Of a DNA stretch of 64,000 nt, positions 34,693-42,443 are shown in pieces. The stretch comes from Aestuariivita boseongensis (GTDB lineage: Bacteria; Pseudomonadota; Alphaproteobacteria; Rhodobacterales; Rhodobacteraceae): NCBI RefSeq assembly GCF_001262635.1, contig NZ_JXYH01000019.1:1-64000 (forward strand). Reading direction: 5' to 3'. The number at the start of each line of letters is the position of its first letter. The stretch's first letter is position 1. The position numbers were made by a program, and so were the translations under genes. The notes under the pieces were generated by a model that did not search any database, was not told where the DNA came from, and saw nothing but the letters and a program-made list of their open reading frames with translations.

Positions 34693-35427
34693 TCAGGCAC
34701 TGTCTGGCACATCGCGCCCCCACCACCGTTCGGTTGAAACCACGCGTCTGATGGGTGCGCTTAGCCCGATCAGAAGAATTGCTATGGAAAACAGGCACCA
34801 AACCGCAGGCATTTCATTGGGATTGGTGGTCAGGCTTGCGGCAAGGATCGGTCCTGCCAACGCATGCATCAGAACGAACCGCCACGCGCCATAGAGCAAC
34901 GGTAGCAGAAATGCCGCGACCATGTAGCTGGGAAAGCCCGATGACATGCCCAGGGCCTTGTCCAGCGGGACCAGAAGCCCGTTATAGGGAACATCCCATG
35001 CGATATGCCAATCTCCTGACACGGTGCACCAGCGCTCGCCACACAAGGGGCTGCCGGGGGCGCAGTCGCCCAACGCCGGCACAGGCGCGATCTGCACCAG
35101 CATGATCAGGCTTGATACAGCGCAGGCCCCAAAAACCCACATGCGCACCCGCTGCTTCACGGCGCTTGGGATCAGCTCCATGGCGAAGGCGTTGATGAAG
35201 AAGGGCTGCACCACGATATGCAGGTAGGACAAACGCGTGACCGTCTCGTTCGATGCGGTACCGCATTGGTCAAGAACCATGTACCCCCAGACCTGCAGCG
35301 CCTCCATGAAGGTGAAAAAGCCAAGCGTGCCCCAAATGGCCGGGGTTGCACCACGCCTGTATGTCACGGCAGTGGCCGCGAAGCCCAGTCCGGTCATTAC
35401 AACGGAGGCGTCAGAGCTCCAGCACAT
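34693..35427 (-). CDS. DUF5765-like multi-pass membrane protein
   Basis: A 244-residue inner-membrane protein with about seven TMs. It starts MCWSSDASVVMTGLGFAATA and has conserved-looking features: Glu/Gln in FFTFMEALQVWGYM, YLHIVVQPFFINAFAM, a Cys-rich extracytoplasmic loop (DCAPGSPLCGERWCTVSG), HIAWDVPYNGL and the end DPNEMPAVWC-type motif (TTNPNEMPAVWCLFSI). I recall this pattern as DUF5765, widespread in Rhodobacteraceae; function unknown. ATG 35427 follows AAAGGAATG; the frame extends far upstream but without support. A perfect FNR/FixK site is 49 bases upstream. Confidence 0.72.
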   Translation of the reverse strand: MCWSSDASVVMTGLGFAATAVTYRRGATPAIWGTLGFFTFMEALQVWGYMVLDQCGTASNETVTRLSYLHIVVQPFFINAFAMELIPSAVKQRVRMWVFGACAVSSLIMLVQIAPVPALGDCAPGSPLCGERWCTVSGDWHIAWDVPYNGLLVPLDKALGMSSGFPSYMVAAFLLPLLYGAWRFVLMHALAGPILAASLTTNPNEMPAVWCLFSIAILLIGLSAPIRRVVSTERWWGRDVPDSA

Positions 35428-35475
35428 CGCACATTCCTTTTCTGGAAAGGCTAGCGCGCACTCAGGCGGTCGCGA

Positions 35476-35489
35476 TTGATGTTGATCAA
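35476..35489. promoter_or_regulatory. Perfect FNR/FixK site between DUF5765-like operon and P450 gene
   Basis: TTGAT-GTTG-ATCAA matches all ten consensus positions. It is 49 bases before the DUF5765-like start and 210 bases before the P450 start, so the minus-strand operon is the likelier target, although a long leader for the P450 gene is possible. Confidence 0.83.
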
Positions 35490-35698
35490 TCGGGTGGGAT
35501 GTACGGGGCCGACAGCTGCCGCCTGAAAGGCCAAGCCCTTTGCCGACACAACATTCGCCGCATGCCGATCTGGCCGGGTTTCCCATAGTAGGCGGCGGAC
35601 CGCGCGGCGGGCCTGGAAACTGCCCACACAAACATTGACTTATGCCTACATTTGCTGGTCGACTGAGAAAAAAGAAAAACAACCGGGAGGACAGCCTC

Positions 35699-38600
35699 AT
35701 GGCTGAAGAAATCAAGCTTGAACGTATTCCTATGCCGGACAGGAAGCCTGTCGTGGGAAACATGCTGTCCGTGGACAAGGACCAGCCGTTGCAAAGCCTG
35801 ATGCAACTGACCCGTGAACTGGGGCCGATCATCCGGATGGATATGATGGGCACGCCACTGGTCGTTGTCTCGGGCTTTGATCTGGTTGATGAGCTCTGCG
35901 ACGAAACGCGGTTCGACAAAGCTGTGCGCGGCAGTTTGCGCCGCGTGCGCGCGATTGGCGGTGACGGGCTGTTCACCGGCGACACGCAGGAACCCAACTG
36001 GTCGAAGGCGCATAACATCCTGCTGCCGACATTTTCACGGCAGGCGATGTCGAATTACTTCCCGATGATGCTGGATGTGGCGGGTCAGCTTTGTCTTAAA
36101 TGGGAACGGCTGAACGCCGATGACGACATCGACATCGTGCATGACATGACCGCCGTGGCTTTGGATACGATCGGCATTTGCGGCTTCAACTACCGCTTCA
36201 ATTCCTTCTACCGGCAGGATTATCACCCCTTCATCAATGCGCTGACCAACACGCTGGAAACCTGCATGATGCAGCGCGGTCTGCCCTTTGAATCGACGCT
36301 TTTGAAAAACCGTCTGGACCAGATGGAAAAAGACGTCGGCTACATGAACAAGCTGGTCGATGACATCATCGCCGAACGCCGCAAGGGAGGCGACCGGGCG
36401 GTCAATGACCTGCTGAATTACATGCTGGAAGGGGTCGACAAGGTCACGGGCGACAGCCTGTCGGATGAAAACATCCGCTATCAGATCAACACGTTTCTGA
36501 TTGCGGGGCACGAGACGACCTCGGGTCTGATGTCCTTCACCCTGCATTTCCTGATGAACCACCCGGACGTGCTGGAAAAAGCCTATGAAGAGGTCGATCG
36601 CGTCTTTGGCCGCGATATTTCTGTCCAGCCGACACTTAAACAGGTCAACCAGCTGCAATATGTCCAGCAGGTGATCCTTGAGGCGCTGCGGCTTTGGCCC
36701 ACTGCGCCTGCCTTCTCGGTCTATCCCTACAAGGACGAGATCATCGGCGGGAAATACAAGCTGAAGGAACGCACCTTCACCACGGTGCTGACCCTGATGC
36801 TGCATCGCGACAAATCCGTCTGGGGCGAGGACGCGGAAAAGTTCAATCCCGACAACTTCTCGCGCGAGGCGGTCGCGGAACGGCCTGTCAACGCCTACAA
36901 GCCCTTCGGCAATGGCCAGCGCGCCTGCATCGGACGGCAATTCGCCATGCAGGAGGCGGTGCTGGTCATCGGCATGATCCTGCAACGGTTCGAGCTGATC
37001 GACCACACGAACTGGAAGTTCAAGATCAAGGAGTCGATGTCGATCAAGCCCGACAACCTGCGCATGAAGGTGCGGCTCAGGAAGGACATCGTGCGGTCGA
37101 ACCTGGTGCCGGGATCCGCGCCCGAAGCCAGCGGATCGGCCAGCGGGCTGACCGATACCGCGAAACGGCCCAGCCACGGCACGCCTGCGCTAATCCTTTA
37201 TGGCTCGAACCTGGGCACGACCGAGGATTACGCCCGCGACCTGGCGCGCACTGCCGATCTGAACGGGTTTGACGTGACCCTGGCCGAACTGGACGACTAT
37301 GCCGGCAAGCTTCCGAAAACGGGGGCCGTGATGATTGCCTGTGCATCCTACAACGGCGCGCCGCCTGACAACGCGGTGAAATTCGTCGACTGGCTGGAAG
37401 GCGCGGAGGACGGTGCGGCAGCGGGTGTGAAATACGCCGTCTTCGGATGCGGGCACAGCGATTGGGCTGCGACATTCCAGGCGACACCGCGCGCGATCGA
37501 CCGGCATCTGGAGCGGTTGGGCGCAAGCCGCATCACCGACCGCGCCGAAGGCGATGCGCGCGACGATATCGACGAACAATTCGACGCCTGGGCCACAGCA
37601 CTGTGGCCTGCGGTGGGCTCTGCCCTATCGCTGGACATGGAATTCGCCAACGCTGCCGATGCCGCGCCTTTGTATCAGGTCGAACGCCTGACCGCGCTGG
37701 ATACCAACCCGGTCGCGCAGCAATCGGGGGCCAAACCAGCAACCATCACAGAGAACCGTGAACTGCAGAACGTCGAAGCCTCGGGCCGGTCCACCCGGCA
37801 TATCGAGGTCGCCTTGCCCGAGGGCACGACCTATCGCACCGGCGATCACCTGAGCGTGGTGCCGGTAAATTCCGATGCCCTTGTGGGGCGGGTTCTGGAT
37901 CGGTTCGGCTTTTCGTCCGATGCGCAGATCCGCATTCAGACCTCGTCGGATGATCACAGCCAGTTGCCCGTGGATACGCCCCTGTCGGTCCACCGCCTTC
38001 TGGCGCAGATGCTGGAACTGCAATCGGTGGCGTCGCGCCGCGATGTGGCGACGCTGGCGCGGTATACCGAATGCCCGCGGTCGGCCCCTGCCCTGAAGGC
38101 GCTGGCCGAGGATGACTATAAATCCAAGGTCCAGCAAAAGCGCTTGTCGGTTCTGGACCTGCTTGAGGAATTCCCGGCCTGCGAACTGCCTTTCGGCGTG
38201 TTCCTTGAGCTGATGCCGATGCTGACGCCGCGTTACTATTCCATCTCGTCCTCGGCGCTGGTGGATCAGGAGACCTGTTCCGTCACTGTGGGTGTCGTGG
38301 ACGAGCCTGCGATCTCAGGGCGCGGTCGGTTCAAGGGCGTCTGTTCGAACTATCTGGCCGAAAAAGGCGCGGGCAAAGACGTACAGGTTTCGATCCGCTC
38401 CACCTCGGACGGGTTCCGCCTGCCCGATGATCCTACAACCCCTGTAATCATGGTGGGCCCCGGCACTGGGATCGCCCCCTTCCGCGGGTTTCTGGCGGAA
38501 CGGGCCAGATTGAAGGCTGATGGCAAGACTTTGGGCCCCGCGATCCTGTTCTTCGGCTGCCGCCATCCCGATCAGGACTTCATCTATCGCGAAGAGCTTG

Positions 38601-38899
38601 AGGGCTTTGCCAAGGATGGCGTGGCGGATCTGAAGGTCGCGTTCTCGCGCGCGGAAAAGAAGAAGGTTTATGTCCAGGATCTGATCCGCGAAGAGCGGGA
38701 CCAGATCTGGGAGATGATCCAAAACGGCGCGCGCATCTTTGTTTGCGGTGATGGCAGTCGGATGGAGCCGGATGTGCGCCGCGCGCTGTCGCTGCTTTAT
38801 TCCGAGGAAATGGATGTAGGCGCCGAAGCGGCCGACGCGTGGATGGACCAAATGTCGGATGAAGGCCGGTACGTGCTGGACGTCTGGGTGTCGAACTGA
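35699..38899 (+). CDS. Self-sufficient cytochrome P450/NADPH-P450 reductase (CYP102/BM3 type)
   Basis: A natural fusion of 1066 residues that hydroxylates fatty acids near the omega end using NADPH. Heme domain about 1-460: I-helix AGHETTSG, ExxR in EALR, and heme Cys410 in FGNGQRACIG. Then FMN/flavodoxin domain (about 495-640, YGSNLGTTEDYARDLA) and FAD/NADPH reductase (about 680-1066, RYYSISSS, GPGTGIAPFRGFL, FGCRHPDQDF, C-terminal YVLDVWV). ATG 35699 with GGGAGG is chosen over 35642. It sits between the stress and storage islands, next to phasin and fatty-acid genes. Confidence 0.95.
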   Translation: MAEEIKLERIPMPDRKPVVGNMLSVDKDQPLQSLMQLTRELGPIIRMDMMGTPLVVVSGFDLVDELCDETRFDKAVRGSLRRVRAIGGDGLFTGDTQEPNWSKAHNILLPTFSRQAMSNYFPMMLDVAGQLCLKWERLNADDDIDIVHDMTAVALDTIGICGFNYRFNSFYRQDYHPFINALTNTLETCMMQRGLPFESTLLKNRLDQMEKDVGYMNKLVDDIIAERRKGGDRAVNDLLNYMLEGVDKVTGDSLSDENIRYQINTFLIAGHETTSGLMSFTLHFLMNHPDVLEKAYEEVDRVFGRDISVQPTLKQVNQLQYVQQVILEALRLWPTAPAFSVYPYKDEIIGGKYKLKERTFTTVLTLMLHRDKSVWGEDAEKFNPDNFSREAVAERPVNAYKPFGNGQRACIGRQFAMQEAVLVIGMILQRFELIDHTNWKFKIKESMSIKPDNLRMKVRLRKDIVRSNLVPGSAPEASGSASGLTDTAKRPSHGTPALILYGSNLGTTEDYARDLARTADLNGFDVTLAELDDYAGKLPKTGAVMIACASYNGAPPDNAVKFVDWLEGAEDGAAAGVKYAVFGCGHSDWAATFQATPRAIDRHLERLGASRITDRAEGDARDDIDEQFDAWATALWPAVGSALSLDMEFANAADAAPLYQVERLTALDTNPVAQQSGAKPATITENRELQNVEASGRSTRHIEVALPEGTTYRTGDHLSVVPVNSDALVGRVLDRFGFSSDAQIRIQTSSDDHSQLPVDTPLSVHRLLAQMLELQSVASRRDVATLARYTECPRSAPALKALAEDDYKSKVQQKRLSVLDLLEEFPACELPFGVFLELMPMLTPRYYSISSSALVDQETCSVTVGVVDEPAISGRGRFKGVCSNYLAEKGAGKDVQVSIRSTSDGFRLPDDPTTPVIMVGPGTGIAPFRGFLAERARLKADGKTLGPAILFFGCRHPDQDFIYREELEGFAKDGVADLKVAFSRAEKKKVYVQDLIREERDQIWEMIQNGARIFVCGDGSRMEPDVRRALSLLYSEEMDVGAEAADAWMDQMSDEGRYVLDVWVSN

Positions 38900-38924
38900 C
38901 CACCGACCGATAAACGCAACAGAA

Positions 38925-38949
38925 AAAGCCCGCCAAACTGGCGGGCTTT
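38925..38949. terminator. Bidirectional terminator between P450 and phasin genes
   Basis: AAAGCCCGCC / GGCGGGCTTT form a perfect 10-bp stem with a five-base loop, with A- and T-rich ends on both strands. It lies exactly between the convergent P450 and phasin genes and can terminate both. Confidence 0.9.
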
Positions 38950-38970
38950 CTCTTTCAGTCGGCGCGAGGC

Positions 38971-39438
38971 TTAGGCAGCTTTTTCGCCTTTGAACATTTT
39001 CGATGCGTTGTCGCGCAGGGCTTCACCGTTTTCGGTGACCACGTCGCGGACATATTCGAACGCCGAGCGCGCATTGTTCATGCTGCACTGCGTTTGCTCA
39101 CGCACGTATTCGGTTTGCACTTCCATTGCTTCCGACAGGCTTTTCACTTCGGCCATTTTCTCGGCAGTGTGGATGCCGCGGTTCACGTTCGCATAGGCTG
39201 CTTCTGCGATGCTGCCCAGGATGTTAGCATAGCCGCGTGCAGCGCGTACCAGAACGTTTTCCAGATCGGCGTTGTATTGCTGGGTTGCGGTAAAGACGTT
39301 GTCGGCACGCTCTTTCGCGGTGGCGGTCGAACGCTTCACCATTTCGCGCGCGCCTTCGCTCAGGCGATCGCCAAAGGTTTCGTCATGTGTCGCTTTTGCT
39401 TTGGGTGCGGCTTTGGTCTCGGTTGCTTTCTTGGTCAT
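38971..39438 (-). CDS. Phasin family protein
   Basis: Granule-surface protein of 155 residues coating PHA or other storage inclusions. A charged Ala/Lys-rich N-terminus (TKKATETKAAPKAKAT) precedes an amphipathic all-helical phasin region (about 40-145: KERADNVFTATQQYNADLE, ARGYANILGSIAEAAYANVN, FEYVRDVVTENGEALRDN). The single Cys in QTQCSMNN is unusual but not diagnostic. Its upstream region contains TGC/GCA-rich elements like PhaR operators. It opens the storage island. Confidence 0.82.
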   Translation of the reverse strand: MTKKATETKAAPKAKATHDETFGDRLSEGAREMVKRSTATAKERADNVFTATQQYNADLENVLVRAARGYANILGSIAEAAYANVNRGIHTAEKMAEVKSLSEAMEVQTEYVREQTQCSMNNARSAFEYVRDVVTENGEALRDNASKMFKGEKAA

Positions 39439-39777
39439 GTCTTTTCTCCATTCTTAATCTAAGCCATGGGGTGTGCCCCGTTTGGTGTCCAACCCGGGAC
39501 ACCCCCTAGATGGGGCAGAACATGCTGCAGTGCAACATTTTTTGGTTGTGACGTGAGGTAAAAATCAAGATATTCTATTTTTATTATTCTTTATCAATGT
39601 TTTAGGTTTTTCTGCACTCGCATAAAAATTCTTGAAAAGACGCTAAATGCCGATGCTCAGCGCGCCGAAGTACCAGAAAAGAGCGGCTCTCCCCCAACGG
39701 AATGCTGCGTTGCAGCGACTTGAGTGAACCTTATATGACTGCTAAGCCCAATCAATCCCAGTGATCAGAGTGTCGCG
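39439..39777. promoter_or_regulatory. Divergent regulatory region, phasin / DUF445 protein, with PhaR-like sites
   Basis: About 340 bases, AT-rich in its middle (39540-39640). On the minus strand TTGCACTGCAGCA (39523-39535) lies 85 bases before the phasin start. GCTGC-GTT-GCAGC (39704-39716) lies 62 bases before the DUF445 start. The 11-mer CTGCGTTGCAG within it recurs at 42422-42432. TGC/GCA-rich inverted sites of the form CTGC-N3/4-GCAG are described for the PHA-sensing repressor PhaR. No PhaR gene is in the window. No other gene is seen here. Confidence 0.55.
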
Positions 39778-41043
39778 ATGCGTAATCTTGAGATTGAAGA
39801 AATCGAAAAGCTGAAACAGCTCAACCGGGTCAAGATGCTGGCCACGCTGGTGTTGGTCGCTTGTTTCTGCGTGATGGTCATCGCCAAGTTGCTGGAGGCG
39901 ACCTATCCCGCCTTCGGCGTGGTGGCCGCCTTCGCCGAAGCGGCAACGATTGGCGGGATCGCGGATTGGTATGCGGTTGTGGCGCTGTTCAAGCGCCCGC
40001 TGAACCTGCCCTTTCCGCACACGGCGATTATTCCGAACAACCAGCACCGCATCGCCGATAATCTTGGGTTGTTCATCGAAAACAACTTCCTGGCGCGCGA
40101 CCCGGTTGAAGCCAAGCTGCGCGAGGTGGATTTCGCCGGCGAGATGTCGCGCTGGCTGTCGTCGCGCGAACGCTCCGAAAGTCTGGCAAAGTTCGTGGTC
40201 CGGCTTGTGCCGCAGGTCTTGCACAGCATTGACGAACAGGGCGTTGTGCATTTCGCCGCGCGCCGTGTGACCGGGCAGATTGCCAAGACGGATGTGGCCC
40301 CTTTGTTGGGTGATGTGCTGCAGGCCTTCACGACAGACGGACGGCATCAGAAACTGCTGGACGATGTCATTCGTGCCCTGCACCGGTTCCTGAATGACGA
40401 AGAAACCTATGCCATCGTGCGCGAGAAGGTGAAACGGGAATTGCCGGTTCTGGCCAATGTGCTTGGAGCGGATTCCGTTATTCTGAACCGCATTCTTCAC
40501 GCCGCCAGCGAGTTGCTGGACGAGATCAAGGATGACAAGTCCCACCCCCTGCGCGCCGAATTCGAAGAGTTCCTCATCGAATATATCAAGCGCACGCGGC
40601 GCACCAAGGCGTTCGCTGAACAGGTGGAAAAAGCCAAGCAACTGATCCTGGCCCGCCCCGAACTGGAAACCGCGGCGGAACAGCTTTGGGACAGTCTGAA
40701 GGAATATGTGGTGAAAGACGCGCAATCGGAAGACAGCGTGCTTGCGGCGCGGATGGCGGATCTTTTCGTCGATGTGGGGCAATCGCTGGCGGAAGAGCCC
40801 GCCCTGCGGCGCGACATCAATGAAGGCATGGTGATCGTGTTGTCGAATGTCATTTCCGAACAGCGCGGCAATATCTCGGCCTATGTGGCCGAGCAGGTCA
40901 AAGGCTGGGATATCAGGCAGCTTCTGACCCTGATCGAGGTGAATGTGGGCCGCGACCTGCAATTCATCCGGTTCAACGGCATGGTCATCGGTGGCTGCGT
41001 GGGCGTTGTGCTTTTCGCGGCCGAGCACCTGATCTTGTCATAG
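39778..41043 (+). CDS. DUF445 family membrane-anchored protein (YjiN-like)
   Basis: A 421-residue protein with two N-terminal TMs (LATLVLVACFCVMVIAKLL and FGVVAAFAEAATIGGIADWY), a long amphipathic, heptad-rich middle (about 90-380) and a C-terminal TM (GMVIGGCVGVVLFAAEHLI). The motif AATIGGIADWYAVVALFKRP is the DUF445 hallmark. Family function is unknown. It lies between two phasin genes; the second phasin follows after 54 bases, suggesting co-expression with granule proteins. Confidence 0.87.
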   Translation: MRNLEIEEIEKLKQLNRVKMLATLVLVACFCVMVIAKLLEATYPAFGVVAAFAEAATIGGIADWYAVVALFKRPLNLPFPHTAIIPNNQHRIADNLGLFIENNFLARDPVEAKLREVDFAGEMSRWLSSRERSESLAKFVVRLVPQVLHSIDEQGVVHFAARRVTGQIAKTDVAPLLGDVLQAFTTDGRHQKLLDDVIRALHRFLNDEETYAIVREKVKRELPVLANVLGADSVILNRILHAASELLDEIKDDKSHPLRAEFEEFLIEYIKRTRRTKAFAEQVEKAKQLILARPELETAAEQLWDSLKEYVVKDAQSEDSVLAARMADLFVDVGQSLAEEPALRRDINEGMVIVLSNVISEQRGNISAYVAEQVKGWDIRQLLTLIEVNVGRDLQFIRFNGMVIGGCVGVVLFAAEHLILS

Positions 41044-41097
41044 GGCCGTCTCACGGCCTAGCATAGCACACCCAACCAGGCCCATGGAGGACAGTAT

Positions 41098-41517
41098 ATG
41101 GCATCGAGCGACAAGAACCCCTTTCTGGACATGTTCACCGATTTCGGAAAATCGATGAACCTGCCCGCTCCGGATATCAACGGCATGATGGAATATCACC
41201 GCAAGAACCTGCAGGCGCTTCAGGCCGCCACGCAGGTAAGCTCCAGCACGGCGCAGGCGCTTCTGGATCAGCAGCGCACGGCGCTGGAGCAGACGCTGGC
41301 CGAAATCGCCGAAACGATTCAGGACGCCACTGCGGGCGCGGATCCGGCGGACATGGCACAGACGCCTATGGAGCTGGCGCGCAAGGCATTCGAAGCGACG
41401 CTGCAAAACAGCCGGGAAATGGCCGAGATCGTTCAGAAGGGCAACGCCGATGCCTTCCAGGTTCTGAAAGACCGGGTCATGGAAAGCGTTGAAGAGCTGA
41501 CTGGTAAAAAATCCTAA
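41098..41517 (+). CDS. Phasin family protein (small, TIGR01841-like)
   Basis: A 139-residue amphipathic helical protein: NPFLDMFTDFGKSMNLPAPD, then NGMMEYHRKNLQALQAATQ, QALLDQQRTALEQTL and KAFEATLQNSREMAEIVQKG. The YHRKNLQALQAA motif is typical of small phasins. GGAGGAC lies before the ATG. The gene overlaps the convergent hydrolase gene by four bases. Different in sequence from the phasin at 38971-39438, so two distinct granule proteins are encoded within 2.5 kb. Confidence 0.83.
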   Translation: MASSDKNPFLDMFTDFGKSMNLPAPDINGMMEYHRKNLQALQAATQVSSSTAQALLDQQRTALEQTLAEIAETIQDATAGADPADMAQTPMELARKAFEATLQNSREMAEIVQKGNADAFQVLKDRVMESVEELTGKKS

Positions 41518-42290
41518 CTGCTGGGGTAAGCCGGCCGCGGAAAGATCACGCGCAACAGACCATCGCGCTTGAAGTGCGACCAGTCGTCCTCGGGCTGCGC
41601 GAGGCGGTCAGCAATCGCATAGACCGCGGCCGGATGATGCCCCAGACCACAATGACTGCCGGTGACCTCGATATTCTCGGCGATATCGGACTTTTGTTCG
41701 ATGCAGTTCTGCCAGGCGCAGATCCCGTCCGTCTTGGAATAGATCGCTGTTGTCGGCACCGGCGGCGGGGCCGAAATGGCACCTCCCATATGGTGATGCC
41801 CGTGATCGGCGGATTGCCCGCTTGCCATCTCATAGACACGCCAGGCGTTGGTCGCCTTCGGGCTGCCACCAAAGGGGCTGCCCAGTGAGATCACCTGGCG
41901 CACCTTCTGGGGCATCAGCTTGCCCAGTTGGCGTGCATAGATGCCACCAAGGCTCCAACCCACGAGGCTGACCTTGCGCTCGTATTTTTCGTGCAGGTCT
42001 TCCACCAGCCGGATCAGACCTTCCTCGACACCCGGTCGGGGACCCAGATTCAGACCCATTTTCCAGCCATAAGTGGGATAGCCCTTGGTTTTCAGAAACC
42101 GCCGGAGCGCAATCGTGGATCTATCGCTGGTGGTCAGCCCCGGCAGAACCAGAACCGGCTGCCCGTCCCCGCGCGGCGCAAGCGCCGTCAGAGTAGGTAG
42201 AGAAGCTGCAAATCCGAAGAGTTCGGGAATGGCCCGTCCCTCAAGAAGGAAGAGCGAACGTCGAGGGGCGACCGTGGTGGCCTGAACCAT
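41514..42290 (-). CDS. Alpha/beta hydrolase (esterase/lipase-like)
   Basis: A 258-residue cytoplasmic serine hydrolase with nucleophile elbow VGWSLGG (about residues 122-128), an oxyanion region GLTTSDRSTIALRRFL, and a putative catalytic His in SHCGLGHHPAAVY near the C-terminus. No signal peptide. It resembles triacylglycerol-lipase/PGAP1-like esterases rather than PHA depolymerases; in this setting a role in storage-lipid or wax-ester turnover is plausible. AAAGGTC precedes the ATG. Its upstream region has a sigma70-like promoter and four inverted repeats (42310-42435). Confidence 0.78.
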   Translation of the reverse strand: MVQATTVAPRRSLFLLEGRAIPELFGFAASLPTLTALAPRGDGQPVLVLPGLTTSDRSTIALRRFLKTKGYPTYGWKMGLNLGPRPGVEEGLIRLVEDLHEKYERKVSLVGWSLGGIYARQLGKLMPQKVRQVISLGSPFGGSPKATNAWRVYEMASGQSADHGHHHMGGAISAPPPVPTTAIYSKTDGICAWQNCIEQKSDIAENIEVTGSHCGLGHHPAAVYAIADRLAQPEDDWSHFKRDGLLRVIFPRPAYPSS

Positions 42291-42309
42291 GACTGAGACC
42301 TTTCACAAA

Positions 42310-42435
42310 GCGCAATTTTATTGCGCATAATGTGTATAGAAAGGTCACATTCTGAATGTGTCAACTAATCCGTAAGGTCAACTGTCAATTCTGCATTGCA
42401 GAATTCATGGCAGTGTCAATTCTGCGTTGCAGAAT
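42310..42435 (-). promoter_or_regulatory. Promoter with four inverted repeats upstream of the hydrolase gene
   Basis: Reading toward the hydrolase: two 17-bp perfect palindromes, ATTCTGCGTTGCAGAAT (42419-42435) and ATTCTGCATTGCAGAAT (42388-42404), centred 31 bases apart. Then a 15-bp palindrome CACATTCTGAATGTG (42346-42360) lies between a TTGACA -35 (42359-42364) and a TTCTAT -10 (42336-42341) with 17-base spacing. Last is GCGCAAT-TTT-ATTGCGC (42310-42326), just downstream of the predicted start point. The CTGC-N3-GCAG cores resemble PhaR operators. The other two repeats suggest an additional repressor. Confidence 0.72.
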
Positions 42436-42443
42436 GATTTACC

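Noticed and set aside
35428-36018. N-terminal extension of the DUF5765-like protein
   Set aside because: It overlaps the P450 gene antisense, whereas ATG 35427 has a good ribosome site and begins the conserved MCWS motif.
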